Below, piece after piece: positions 22,101 to 31,442 of a stretch of 57,209 nucleotides of DNA (position 1 is the first letter of the stretch; each line of letters opens with the position of its first letter). A program made the translations under genes and the position numbers. Location of the stretch: the NCBI GenBank assembly GCA_028284585.1, contig JANQRK010000007.1, forward strand, positions 1-57,209, written 5' to 3'. The stretch comes from Chromatiales bacterium. Lineage in GTDB: Bacteria > Pseudomonadota > Gammaproteobacteria > Chromatiales > Chromatiaceae. The notes under the pieces are model-generated. The model saw only the letters and a list, made by a program, of their open reading frames with translations, did not search any database and was not told where the DNA came from.

Positions 22101-23231
22101 ATGGGCAGTAAGAAGGCTAGGCCAACTAACCAAACCGCATCGACGGCTCGGGGATATTGTGCAGAGAAGGCCGGGCGCAAGTTTTGCGATATGCCGGAGA
22201 TGGCGACTCGGCAGCTACCACCGGACATGGATCCACGGCGCGCGAGTTTCGTCATCGGGCTCAGCGACATGTGGGTGAATGGCACCGTCGTTCACTACTG
22301 TTTTTTCGAGCACAGTAAGCATGATTCGCCATCGAGCTGGACCGGCAACGCCGCCGACAAGCGTCAAGTCAGAAAGAGCTTTCAGGCATGGAAGGACTTG
22401 GGGATCGGGCTGGAGTTCGTCGAGGTCACATCCCCAGACGAGGCCGATATTCGCATTGGTTTCGATCAGAACGAAGGCTCTTGGTCGTATCTGGGCACCT
22501 ACCCGATCAATCGCCTCGCATCATCACAGCGCACGATGAACTTCGGTTGGTCGCTGACTACGCGACATGGCCAAGACACGGCCTTACACGAAATCGGCCA
22601 TGCACTTGCCGCGAAGCACGAACACCAAAATCCGTTTTCCGGGATCGCGTGGAATCGACAAGCCGTCTATGAATACTTCAGTGGTCCGCCGAACAACTGG
22701 GATGAGGCAAAGATCGGTCACAATATCCTCAACAGCTTGAACGAAAGCGAAGTAGAGGGTTCGACTTGGGATGGGGATTCGATCATGCACTATGAGTTTC
22801 ATGCTGACCTGATCGAAGGACCTCCACCCTATGATTCGACCGGCATCCATCCTGCCGACGGTTTGTCAGCGAAAGACAAGGCTTGGGCGAAGAGATTCTA
22901 TCCGTCGCTGAAGAAGAAGGACTACGTCGAGCTGCGTCCGTTCGAATCCGAGGTCATCCAACTCGCTGCTGGCGAACAAATCAATTTGCTGATCAAGCCC
23001 AAGGTCAGCCGCAAGTATACGATGCAGTCCTTCGGCGAGTCCGATGTGATCATGGTCCTGTTCGAGGGAGACAGTGGGGGCGAACCCGTCTACCTGCAGG
23101 CCGATGACGACAGTGGTACCGACTCCAACGCCAAGATCACCCAGCGGTTGATGAAAGGTAAGACTTACGTACTGCGGGTTCGGCTGTACTATGCGACCGC
23201 GACAGGTGAGACGGCGGTGATGCTCTGGTAG
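22101..23231 (+). CDS. Astacin-like zinc metalloprotease (M12A type)
   Basis: A 376-residue zinc protease. The metal site HEIGHALAAKH (His163, His167, His173, catalytic Glu164) matches HExxHxxxxxH, and a Met-turn SIMHY (Met229) with the astacin-type Tyr follows. Residues about 60-260 are the catalytic domain; residues 275-376 form a beta-rich C-terminal domain resembling bacterial prepeptidase (PPC) domains. No signal peptide is apparent although astacins act outside the cell; three Cys lie in the first 70 residues. GGAGG 8 bases before ATG fixes the start. It stands alone between spacers. Confidence 0.85.
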   Translation: MGSKKARPTNQTASTARGYCAEKAGRKFCDMPEMATRQLPPDMDPRRASFVIGLSDMWVNGTVVHYCFFEHSKHDSPSSWTGNAADKRQVRKSFQAWKDLGIGLEFVEVTSPDEADIRIGFDQNEGSWSYLGTYPINRLASSQRTMNFGWSLTTRHGQDTALHEIGHALAAKHEHQNPFSGIAWNRQAVYEYFSGPPNNWDEAKIGHNILNSLNESEVEGSTWDGDSIMHYEFHADLIEGPPPYDSTGIHPADGLSAKDKAWAKRFYPSLKKKDYVELRPFESEVIQLAAGEQINLLIKPKVSRKYTMQSFGESDVIMVLFEGDSGGEPVYLQADDDSGTDSNAKITQRLMKGKTYVLRVRLYYATATGETAVMLW

Positions 23232-23296
23232 CCGTGGCCCTGGTGCGAGGTCGCTGGGCAACCCACCCTGAGTTTTTCTTTTGCGGTGCGGGCGGG

Positions 23297-23562
23297 CTAA
23301 CCTGCATGTTGCGCCAGTCGATCGTGAACGGGCACGACCGGGTGGTCAGAGAGGCGACGAATGCCCTATTGGGGGCGTATTCTTGCAGAGACAGTTTGTG
23401 CCCCGTTCCCGCTCTATCCGGGCCCTCACTTGTCCAGTCGCGCTTGTACTTGCCCTTCACTCAAGCCATAGCTATGACTATGGTTTTCTCTCCAGGGCGG
23501 CGTCCAAACGCATCTGGCCGGCGTGATCATCCCGGATACTGGTGGTGCAACATGCAGGTTAG
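23297..23562. repeat. Inverted repeat pair bounding 266 bases
   Basis: Perfect 16-base arms (CTAACCTGCATGTTGC at 23297-23312, complement at 23547-23562) enclose about 234 bases of non-coding sequence between the protease gene and the small ORF at 23638. Inner sequence shows only weak further pairing. It could be a degenerate miniature transposon or a site. No second copy was found in the window. Confidence 0.45.
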
Positions 23563-23637
23563 GGTTGGAGTTGTGTACCGCGCCGATGCATCCTATACGC
23601 ATCAGGACGCGGTGTCGGGCGAATTGAGGCGGTAATC

Positions 23638-23796
23638 ATGAATAACGAATGTCTCGAAAAGACACTGTTGGCCGATTGCAAAGAGCAGCAAAGTCATCCT
23701 ACCGAATCTAGGGTGGAGCTTGCGGCGGCGCGCGGCACCCAGCACGTCGTGTCCCATGGGTGTCGTACCAATAATCATGGGTCGGGGGCCGCGTGA
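23638..23796 (+). CDS. Small ORF overlapping the Crp/Fnr gene
   Basis: A 52-codon ORF, starting ATG 8 bases after GAGG, whose TGA overlaps the GTG start of the regulator gene by 4 bases (GTGA). It is polar, with two Cys near the N-terminus and a third near the C-terminus, and several His, and I recognise no family. The overlap and the ribosome-binding site suggest translational coupling: it may be a true small protein, or a leader peptide that controls the regulator. It is shorter than the usual ORF limit. Confidence 0.4.
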   Translation: MNNECLEKTLLADCKEQQSHPTESRVELAAARGTQHVVSHGCRTNNHGSGAA

Positions 23797-24488
23797 AGGT
23801 TGCCGCCGAGACGCTGAGCGTCATCACGGTATTCCGTGACCTGGACATCGCCGACCGACAACGCCTAGCGGCCGCTATGCGCATCAAGGCATTCGATGCA
23901 CGGCAGTTGGTGATCGCGCAGGATGATCAATCGACCGATGTCTTTTTCGTCATCAATGGTCAGGCCAGGGCGACCTTGTTCTCTGCGAATGGCAAGGAAG
24001 TCGATTTTCAGGATCTCGGGCCTGGCGAGATGTTTGGTGAGCTCTCAGCGATCGACGATCGGCCGCGCTCCACCCATGTCGTCACATTGACCAATAGCCT
24101 GATCGCATCGATGTCGAAGGAGGCATTTTGGAATGCGTTGCTGAGCTACCCCACAGTGACGCGCCATACCCTGAAGCGATTGACTGGGTTGATCCGCCTG
24201 CATTGCGAACGAATTTTCGAGTACGGCACGCTGGGGGTTACCAACCGCATCCATGCCGAGCTACTGCGATTGGCGCGCGATGTTACCGATCAAGGCGGCG
24301 AGGTAGTCATCCCGGATCCGCCAACCCACGCCGAGATCGCCAGTCGGGTCGCCACCCATCGCGAAGCGGTAACCAGGGAGTGCAAGCAGTTGGAGACCTT
24401 GGGGGTCATCGAGTGGCGCCGCGGCCGGCATGTCATCAAGGATGTCGAGGCACTGGAGCGCATGGTGAAGGAGGTACGCGGTCACTGA
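23793..24488 (+). CDS. Crp/Fnr-family regulator
   Basis: A 231-residue regulator with a cyclic-nucleotide-binding-like beta-roll (residues about 8-120; DLGPGEMFGELSAIDDRPRS is the phosphate-binding-cassette region with an Arg-Ser pair like that which binds cAMP in CRP), a dimer helix, and a winged helix with the recognition segment IASRVATHREAVTRECKQLE. No Cys cluster of the FNR iron-sulfur type is present, so oxygen sensing through iron-sulfur is excluded. The start is GTG 23793, in the overlap with the small ORF. The target is not evident. Confidence 0.85.
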   Translation: MKVAAETLSVITVFRDLDIADRQRLAAAMRIKAFDARQLVIAQDDQSTDVFFVINGQARATLFSANGKEVDFQDLGPGEMFGELSAIDDRPRSTHVVTLTNSLIASMSKEAFWNALLSYPTVTRHTLKRLTGLIRLHCERIFEYGTLGVTNRIHAELLRLARDVTDQGGEVVIPDPPTHAEIASRVATHREAVTRECKQLETLGVIEWRRGRHVIKDVEALERMVKEVRGH

Positions 24489-24523
24489 TGGTCTGGTGCG
24501 CCGTTACCGAATCTATACTAGTG

Positions 24524-24832
24524 CTACTCTCTGGCCGCCACTGCTGCCTCGGCCCGGGTCAAGAACTTGCCCTGTCGCAGGAAACCGGAGACCAGCGTTG
24601 TGTCGGTCGCTGCGGGTTGCCCGGTGGCGTGGGTGCGACGCAGCAAATGGGCAGGTAGTCCCTCCAGAAGGTGTATGGGTGCAGGTCGACCATCGGCGAA
24701 GCACGAGCGATAGACTAGCCCGGTTTCGATGTCGAGAAAGGCCGGCACAAAACCTTTGGACCAGTTTTCTTGACTGATACCCCCGGTGCCGCGATAGACG
24801 CGGTTTTCGCTAAGCAGTCGGTGCTCGTTCAT
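24524..24832 (-). CDS. Hypothetical protein
   Basis: A 102-residue protein, MNEHRLLSENRVYRGTGGIS at the N-terminus, with a middle part GFVPAFLDIETGLVYRSCFADGRPAPIHLLEG. I do not recognise a named family; the middle recalls small uncharacterised proteins near stress genes. No signal peptide or membrane span. It converges on the Crp/Fnr gene. ATG 24832 has GGTGG about 6 bases upstream; ATG/GTG at 24841 is an alternative. It lies 450 bases from the SelD gene on the other strand. Confidence 0.55.
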   Translation of the reverse strand: MNEHRLLSENRVYRGTGGISQENWSKGFVPAFLDIETGLVYRSCFADGRPAPIHLLEGLPAHLLRRTHATGQPAATDTTLVSGFLRQGKFLTRAEAAVAARE

Positions 24833-25285
24833 CGCGCCCACCGTCAGACGGATCAGTCGAGACAGAGTGTGTAGTTTGGCTCATGGCGTTACCTCAACAT
24901 ACGCATCGCTCGCGCTTGGATCGTTTCTCATGTGTTGTCATTAGGCAGCGCGGCTTGTCTTTATATCTTGCAGTATTGTCGTGTTTGCTAGGGTGTGCAG
25001 ATGCCTAGCGTGCGACGTGTGAGAATGCGCACACCGCTAGTGACTTATTGCACAGCTACAGAGATCTCGTGCACACCGACAGGAAGCAGGGCGTGCTTCG
25101 GGCCGGTGCTGGCAGCGCGTGCCGGTGCATGCCCCGTCCAGCCGAGGGGTATCGGCCGTGCTAACATCGGCACGGTGTCCCAGCGAGCGCAAGCATGCCT
25201 GCCATCACAGCGTGGTGGTGCGATTCTCGATGCGTGATCTCGGCGGGACGAGGGTGATTAGACGGATGCGCATCGCGCTCGTGGC
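24833..25285. other. Spacer upstream of SelD fusion
   Basis: About 450 bases with no convincing gene. Two hairpins are seen: GTGTGC ... GCACAC around 24997-25034, and CCGTGC ... GCACGG around 25158-25176. No SECIS-like or riboswitch pattern could be recognised. The promoter of the plus-strand SelD fusion should lie here, but no convincing -35/-10 pair was found. Confidence 0.35.
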
Positions 25286-27547
25286 ATGAAGCGATCGACT
25301 GCACCGGTCGCCAAAGAGCTGGTATTGATCGGCGGCGGTCACGCCCATGTGAGCGTGTTGAAACGCTTCGGCATGCAGCCAGTGCCCGGGTTGCGTTTGA
25401 CGCTGATCACGCGCGATATCCATACCCCGTATTCCGGCATGCTGCCCGGCTTCGTCGCCGGGCACTATGCCTATGACCAGTGCCACATCGATCTCGGGCC
25501 ACTGTGCCGCTATGCGGGGGCGCGGCTGTATCACGCCGAGGTCGATGGGCTGGACCTGGCGAAGCGACGGGTCCATGCCCAGGGGCGTCCGCCAGTGGCC
25601 TATGATCTGCTGTCGGTCAACAGCGGCTCGCGCCCGGATCGGGTCGCTGTGCCCGGTGTCGACGACTACGCGCTGGCGGCCAAGCCGATCGATATCTTCT
25701 TGCGCAAATGGCAACAGGTACTGCAGCGCGTGAAGGACCACACCGGAGTGTTTCGGGTACTGGTGGTCGGTGGCGGGGCCGGGGGCGTGGAGCTCGCGCT
25801 GTCGACTCGCCAGCGGCTGCGCCAGGCCCTGCGGCAGGCCGGGCGAGATCCTTCGATATTGCACTATCGGCTGTTGACCGCCAGCGACGGCATCATGTTT
25901 GGTCACTGCGCTTCGGTGCGCCAGCGTTTCGAGCGGGTCTTTGCGCAACGCGCGATCGCAGTCGAGACTCGCTGCCCGGTGGTGGCTGTTGCGGCCGATC
26001 ATGTGACGACCGCCGACGGCCGGACGGTTGCGGCCGATGCAGTAATCTGGGTGACCACCGCGGCTGCGCCGCGCTGGCTGCAAGACGCTGGCTTGGCAGT
26101 CGACGAACGCGGCTTCATGCGTGTCGATCAGTACCTGCAGTCGCCGTCCCACGCGGGACTGTTTGCCGCTGGCGATGTGGCTGCACTGCCTGACCCACGG
26201 CCGAAATCCGGGGTGTTTGCGGTCCGCCAGGGGCCTGTGCTGGCGCACAATCTAAGCGCTGCGGCCAGCGGTCAAGGGCTGCACCCCTATCGGCCACAAC
26301 GCCGATTTCTGGGTCTGATCAGCACGGGGGACCAGTATGCGGTTGCCTCCTATGGCGAATACTCACTCGAGGGCGCTTGGTTGTGGACCCTCAAGGACTG
26401 GATCGATCGGCGCTTCATGCGCAAGTTCAACAAGCTGCCGGAGATGACACCGGCAGCCGCTGCGGCACCGGCGGCCGGTCTGGCCGACGACGCGGCGATC
26501 CGCGAGCTGTCGGCGATCGCGATGCGCTGCGGTGGCTGTGGCGCCAAGGTCGGCGCCAGTGTGCTGTCGCGGGTCATGCAGCGTCTCCCGGATACGCCTC
26601 GCGACGATGTCTTGATCGGGCGCGCGGCACCCGACGATGCCGCCATGCTCAGCGTGCCACAAGGCCGGGTGATGGTGCAGAGCGTCGATTACTTCCGTTC
26701 CTTCATCGACGACAGCTACACCTTCGGGGCGATTGCCGCCAACCACGCCCTGGGGGATATCTATGCGATGGGAGCCGAGGCCCAGTCGGCCCTGGCGATC
26801 GCCACTGTGCCGCATGGGCTCGAGCGGATCGTCGAAGAGACACTGTATGAGCTGCTGGCCGGCGTTCTGAGTATCCTGCAGCCGGCCGGCGCGGTGCTGG
26901 CAGGGGGGCATTCCAGCGAGGGTGCGGAGCTGGCCTTCGGGCTCTCGGTGAATGGCCTGATCGATCCGGCGCGGGTCTGGCGCAAGCAGGGTTTGCGCCC
27001 CGGCGATCGTATCCTGCTGACCAAGGCGTTGGGCACCGGCACCCTGTTTGCGGCGGAGATGCGTGGTTTGGCCAAGGGACGTTGGATCGCCGCGGCGATC
27101 CAATCCATGCTGCTTTCCAGTCGCGAGGCCGCGCGCTGTTTGCAGGAATGCGATGCGACCGCCTGTACCGATCTGACCGGGTTTGGTGTGGTTGGTCATC
27201 TGTTGGAGATGAGCAAGGCATCTGGGGTCGATCTACAACTTGAATTGGATGCTCTGCCACTGCTCGATGGGGCGTTGGAGACCGTGCGGGCCGGTATCCT
27301 GTCATCGCTGCAACCGCAGAACCTGCGCCTGCGTCGCGCCATCCAGAATGTCGAGGCCGCAAGCCAGCACCCTGCCTATCCGTTATTGTTCGATCCGCAA
27401 ACCGCGGGCGGTTTGCTGGCCGGCATCCCCGAAAACCGGGTCGATGACTGCATCGATGCGCTGCAGCGGTGCGGCTACCCGGCGGCTGTGGTCATAGGTC
27501 GGGTAGTGGAAGGGTCGCGGTCGTCGGCACCCTTGCGGCTGGTCTGA
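25286..27547 (+). CDS. selD: NADH-dehydrogenase-like flavoprotein fused to SelD
   Basis: A 753-residue fusion. Residues about 10-370 are a pyridine-nucleotide-disulfide oxidoreductase (NDH-2-like) with the FAD Rossmann LVLIGGGHAHVSVL at its start, a second NAD-binding VLVVGGGAGGVELAL near residue 155, and the FAD-closing GLFAAGDVA near 290. Residues about 400-753 are selenide, water dikinase: MRCGGCGAKVGASVL holds the catalytic Cys and Lys (the usual GCGCK becomes GCGAK, losing the second Cys). The later GRAAPDDAAML and ALGDIYAMGAEAQSAL segments are ATP/metal-binding. SelD makes selenophosphate for selenocysteine and selenouridine. This fusion is known in other proteobacteria. No selA, selB or mnmH is in the window. 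Confidence 0.9.
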   Translation: MKRSTAPVAKELVLIGGGHAHVSVLKRFGMQPVPGLRLTLITRDIHTPYSGMLPGFVAGHYAYDQCHIDLGPLCRYAGARLYHAEVDGLDLAKRRVHAQGRPPVAYDLLSVNSGSRPDRVAVPGVDDYALAAKPIDIFLRKWQQVLQRVKDHTGVFRVLVVGGGAGGVELALSTRQRLRQALRQAGRDPSILHYRLLTASDGIMFGHCASVRQRFERVFAQRAIAVETRCPVVAVAADHVTTADGRTVAADAVIWVTTAAAPRWLQDAGLAVDERGFMRVDQYLQSPSHAGLFAAGDVAALPDPRPKSGVFAVRQGPVLAHNLSAAASGQGLHPYRPQRRFLGLISTGDQYAVASYGEYSLEGAWLWTLKDWIDRRFMRKFNKLPEMTPAAAAAPAAGLADDAAIRELSAIAMRCGGCGAKVGASVLSRVMQRLPDTPRDDVLIGRAAPDDAAMLSVPQGRVMVQSVDYFRSFIDDSYTFGAIAANHALGDIYAMGAEAQSALAIATVPHGLERIVEETLYELLAGVLSILQPAGAVLAGGHSSEGAELAFGLSVNGLIDPARVWRKQGLRPGDRILLTKALGTGTLFAAEMRGLAKGRWIAAAIQSMLLSSREAARCLQECDATACTDLTGFGVVGHLLEMSKASGVDLQLELDALPLLDGALETVRAGILSSLQPQNLRLRRAIQNVEAASQHPAYPLLFDPQTAGGLLAGIPENRVDDCIDALQRCGYPAAVVIGRVVEGSRSSAPLRLV

Positions 27548-27594
27548 AGGATGTGCTGGTTCGTTCCCCGTGGTAGGGGAGCGGCCCCGGGCGC

Positions 27595-30500
27595 TCAGGG
27601 TTGTGCGCTACGCGCCAGGCGGTCGGGTGAAAAGTAGCCCCGTTTCAGCAAGGGGTAAAGGTCTTTCGCCGGCAGCGGCATGCTGAACAGATAACCTTGG
27701 GCCTCCTCACAGCCCTCGTTGAGCAGGAAGGCGAGTTGCTCTTCGGTTTCCACACCTTCGGCGACGATCGACATCTGGAGTCTGTGGCCGAGGGCTACGA
27801 TTGCACTGGTGATCGCCATGTCGTCGGGCTCGATGGGGATATCGCGCACAAAGGATCGATCGATCTTCAGCTTCTGCACCGGTAACTGTTTGAGATAGCT
27901 TAGTGAAGAGTAGCCGGTGCCAAAATCATCGATCGCAATGCTGAGACCAAGACTGCGCAGCGAATTCATCAGTACGATGGCCTCTTCGGGTTGCCGCATG
28001 ATGAAGCCTTCGGTCAGCTCGAGTTCCAGATAGCATGGATCCAGTTTGCTATCCGCCAGTGCTTGCTTGACGGTCTGTAGCAATTCTCCCTCGACGATTT
28101 GATATCCGGACAGGTTGACCGACATCTGGATGGGTGCAAGTCCCTGCGCTTGCCACGATCTTGCTTGTTCACAGGCGGTGCGAAGCACCCAGCGCCCAAC
28201 CTGCCGGATCACGCCGCAATCTTCGAGGGCACCCAAGAATGCGTCTGGTCCCAAGACGCCACGTTCGGGGTGCTGCCATCGCAACAGCGCCTCGACGCCA
28301 GTTACTGCACCGGTTCGGGTATTCCATTTCGGCTGATAATGGAGGGCGAACTCATTCTTGTCCAAGGCGACACGCAGACTCGATTCGAGCCGTAGGCTTT
28401 CGCGAGCGGCGGCAGTCAGGTCCACGGTGTAGAAGTGATAGCGATTCTTGCCGCGCTGCTTGGCACGATACATAGCAGCATCGGAATTGCGGATCAACTC
28501 ATCGACGGTGTCACCGTCGCTCGGGTAAAGGCTGATACCGATGCTTGCCGTGACGAACAGTTGATGACCCTGGATGTCGAATGCCTCGTGCAGCGAGTCG
28601 AGTAACTTTTGGGCCACGATCTGCGGCTCTCTGCTGGAGCGATAGTCTTCGAGCAGGATCATGAATTCATCACCGCCGAGACGGGCTACCGTGTCGCCTT
28701 CTCGTACCTGGTGCGACAGCCGAGATGCGAAGATGCACAACAATTGATCACCGGCGGCATGTCCGAGGGTGTCGTTGAGGTTCTTGAAGCGATCGAGGTC
28801 GAGAAACAGTACCGCCAAGCGGTGGCCCTTCCGGTGTGCGCGATGGAGGGCGTGCTCGAGCCGGTCCTGAAGCAATAAGCGGTTCGGTAGCCCGGTCAGC
28901 GTATCGTGATGCGCCAAATGATCGAGCTGCTGGAGTGACTGCTTGACGATGGCGACATCGGAGAACACCGCGACGTATTGGGTTACCCGCCCCTGATCGT
29001 CTCTAACTGCGTTCACGGTGAGCCACTCGGGCACCACTTCGCCGGACTTCTTGCGAGTATGGATTTCACCCTGCCAGCGGCCGGTCGTGTCGAGGGTCTG
29101 CAGCATTTGCGCAAAGGTTGTCTTGCGATGTTGTTTGGCACCGAGGATGCCGATATGCCGGCCGACGAGTTCGTCGCGGGCATAGTCGGAGGCGTCGCTG
29201 AGCGCTTGATTGACTGCGACGATGTGGCCCTGTGGGTCGACCAGGACGATGCCCTCACCTGTGCTGTCGAAGACCATCGCGGCTTGGCGAATTTCTCGGT
29301 CCTGCCTGTTGAGTGCTCGGATCGAGAAAAAGGCGATAACCACCAGCAGCGCCAGACCGACTAGGAAACCCAGTGCCAGCAGGGTCTTGTTGGCGCCGCG
29401 TGTTTGCTGCATCTGCTCGCCGAGACTACGGGCTTGCATCTGTACCTCGCCGATCAACTGTTCCACGTATCGATGCAGTTTTGCGGCAATGTCGCGGTTG
29501 CTGGTCAGCAGACGCTCGGCGTCGGCCTGGGTAGTCAGCTGTCGGCGGCGGATATCGAAGATGTTATCGGGGCCTGCGACAAGCACCCATAGCTGCTCAT
29601 CGCTGTCCAAGATATGTTGCGTTAGCCCCGGGTTGCGTTGTGACAGCGGGCTCTTCAGAAGGTCGTCCAATGACATCTGGAAGATAGCGTGTGAGCGTTT
29701 ACTGCGTTCTTGCAAGTCAGATACGACCTCGCGGCTGTCGCCGTTGCCTGCCATGGCTAGCGAACTGAGCAGTAAATTGCCTTCCCCCTTGATGTCTAAT
29801 ACATGACCCATGTCGCGAACCACGTGCGCGACTAGCTCCCTGATGCCTTTCTCCGTCGTTTGCAATGTGACCTCGAGGTATCGCGTTAGCTCGGCCTCGG
29901 CATAAGCTAGTGCGTCTGCGAGCGCAACTTCGAATCCTCGACTGCGGGCCTTTGCTTGACCGGGAAATCGGTCCATCTGGGTGGTGCGCAGACCGTCGCC
30001 GATCTTTGCTAAGCGCTGGGTGATCCGATTGTCTAGCGTGCCGCGTTCCGCGAGCACCTGAATACGATCCAAGGATGCACGGAAACGCTGCGCGGGTCCG
30101 GCCGACTCTCCCCTGGCAATCCCTGCGATCAGGCCATGGTAAGCATTTTCGAGCGCCATGATGCTGATCAGTCGCTCGACGTGTTCATCGCGCAGCTCAC
30201 GTACTGCAGCGAGGTTGGTACGTGCCACACGATTGCCAAAAAGCTGCGTAAGCGACGACACCCCATAGTCGACTGGACTGACGGTGTCGATGAAGTTACT
30301 TTCGGCCTGTCGGATGCGCGCCAGAGCATTGGCTCGGTGTTGCTCGAGTGCGATGCGTTCGTTGGCGGCACGCTTTAGGCCGGTCAAGGTTTCGGACAGC
30401 ATGACAACATGGCTGCGTACCTGCACCAGTCGCTCGGCCGGGGCGGTTTGCTCTAGCGCGTTTAGGTTGCGATCTATCTCTGTTCGCAGTTGATCAAGAC

Positions 30501-30771
30501 CGGTCTCGATCTCTTGGGTTTCAGCCTGATTACGTGCACTGGCAAGGCGGGGTGCCGATGCGGCAAGTACGGCGCTGTGCTCAGACAGTCGCATCGCATC
30601 CAGGGCCTTGGGTAGGATTTCGTCGATTGCGCGCTCGACCGCCCCGCCCAGTTGGGTCATCAGGTAGAGGGCAAAGCATCCGGCCAACAAGAGGACCAGG
30701 GCGCTGCCCGCGAAGGTCATTGATAACCGCTGCGTTAGGCTTTTATCGCGGTTGAATCTATCGCTCATCAT
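27595..30771 (-). CDS. PAS-GGDEF-EAL cyclic-di-GMP protein
   Basis: A 1058-residue membrane-bound c-di-GMP enzyme. An N-terminal span (about residues 16-36) and a second near 455-480 flank a large helical periplasmic sensor. A PAS domain follows (about 500-620), then GGDEF with intact GGDEF at 699-703 and an upstream RxxD inhibitory site (REGD), then EAL with the EALLRW motif (827) and SIAIDDFGTGYSSLSYL and EGVETEEQL. Both catalytic motifs look active, so it may make or degrade c-di-GMP according to signal. It faces the SelD gene convergently. The upstream ORF overlaps its start. Confidence 0.9.
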   Translation of the reverse strand: MMSDRFNRDKSLTQRLSMTFAGSALVLLLAGCFALYLMTQLGGAVERAIDEILPKALDAMRLSEHSAVLAASAPRLASARNQAETQEIETGLDQLRTEIDRNLNALEQTAPAERLVQVRSHVVMLSETLTGLKRAANERIALEQHRANALARIRQAESNFIDTVSPVDYGVSSLTQLFGNRVARTNLAAVRELRDEHVERLISIMALENAYHGLIAGIARGESAGPAQRFRASLDRIQVLAERGTLDNRITQRLAKIGDGLRTTQMDRFPGQAKARSRGFEVALADALAYAEAELTRYLEVTLQTTEKGIRELVAHVVRDMGHVLDIKGEGNLLLSSLAMAGNGDSREVVSDLQERSKRSHAIFQMSLDDLLKSPLSQRNPGLTQHILDSDEQLWVLVAGPDNIFDIRRRQLTTQADAERLLTSNRDIAAKLHRYVEQLIGEVQMQARSLGEQMQQTRGANKTLLALGFLVGLALLVVIAFFSIRALNRQDREIRQAAMVFDSTGEGIVLVDPQGHIVAVNQALSDASDYARDELVGRHIGILGAKQHRKTTFAQMLQTLDTTGRWQGEIHTRKKSGEVVPEWLTVNAVRDDQGRVTQYVAVFSDVAIVKQSLQQLDHLAHHDTLTGLPNRLLLQDRLEHALHRAHRKGHRLAVLFLDLDRFKNLNDTLGHAAGDQLLCIFASRLSHQVREGDTVARLGGDEFMILLEDYRSSREPQIVAQKLLDSLHEAFDIQGHQLFVTASIGISLYPSDGDTVDELIRNSDAAMYRAKQRGKNRYHFYTVDLTAAARESLRLESSLRVALDKNEFALHYQPKWNTRTGAVTGVEALLRWQHPERGVLGPDAFLGALEDCGVIRQVGRWVLRTACEQARSWQAQGLAPIQMSVNLSGYQIVEGELLQTVKQALADSKLDPCYLELELTEGFIMRQPEEAIVLMNSLRSLGLSIAIDDFGTGYSSLSYLKQLPVQKLKIDRSFVRDIPIEPDDMAITSAIVALGHRLQMSIVAEGVETEEQLAFLLNEGCEEAQGYLFSMPLPAKDLYPLLKRGYFSPDRLARSAQP

Positions 30772-31210
30772 GGCGGACCGGCTTGGACGGCAAGCCGTTT
30801 GCCCCGAAGCGCCGGACCAGGCTCACTGCTGCGTTTTTCTTGTAGATCGCCAGTGTCGGCAGCAACCGGTGTTTCTGTACCGGCGGTGCTTTGGAGTATT
30901 GCACAGCCCGGCGCAACAGCGGGCGGCCCTGGGATGGGGTGTCAGCCGGCAATGAGGCCTTACACCTTGGGAACAACGTGCGGGAGTCGGATCGCAGCAC
31001 CTGTAGCGCTTTGCCGGCGGTGTGCCGCGGCCAAAAGGCGGCGGGTAGCCGCGGGGGCATGCCCTCGACGACGCGGTTGCAGACACCATGCATGACCGGC
31101 CCGCCTGCGCGATTGACCGCTACTGCTGGGTTCGTCCCGATCCCCGTCGCCAGCCCGGGGAAATTCAAGGCATCGGCGATCCCAGCCATAGGAATTTTCG
31201 TACTGCTCAC
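30758..31210 (-). CDS. Possible small protein ahead of the c-di-GMP gene
   Basis: An open frame of 150 codons from GTG 31210, which has a strong GGGAG ribosome-binding site, to TAG 30758, overlapping the next gene's start by 14 bases. No family is recognised; composition is Ala/Pro/Arg-rich and the reverse strand is also open, which is a warning sign in GC-rich DNA. The overlap and ribosome-binding site favour reality, the unnatural composition of the second half argues against it. The frame extends upstream to 31342 but without support. Confidence 0.3.
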   Translation of the reverse strand: MSSTKIPMAGIADALNFPGLATGIGTNPAVAVNRAGGPVMHGVCNRVVEGMPPRLPAAFWPRHTAGKALQVLRSDSRTLFPRCKASLPADTPSQGRPLLRRAVQYSKAPPVQKHRLLPTLAIYKKNAAVSLVRRFGANGLPSKPVRHDER

Positions 31211-31442
31211 GGTTGCTCCCTTCCGCACCCGATCGAATCCGCTGGCCTCACACGCGCCTCTGGCATGCAATCGACCGCAACACATCTGGGCCACCAGGCA
31301 TTCCTCGGATGCCGCAGGTCTGAAGGCTCGACGGAATGCCACTCGGTGTCGCCCCCATCCTGAAGGGCGGTGTCAGCCGGGGGCATGACTATTGAAGTAT
31401 AGTCTTATATAGGGGTTTCAGCGTGCCCGGGGCCAATGGGAT

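Noticed and set aside
25205..26248. 347-codon minus-strand ORF opposite the SelD fusion, plus a 278-codon one at 26363-27199
   Set aside because: The plus strand holds conserved FAD, NAD and SelD motifs across the same bases; the reverse frames are rich in Arg, His and Gln without features.
30891..31388. 165-codon plus-strand ORF in the gap after the c-di-GMP gene
   Set aside because: No motif or ribosome-binding site; composition is Arg/Pro/Ala-rich, as in a shadow. The opposite frame is slightly better supported.
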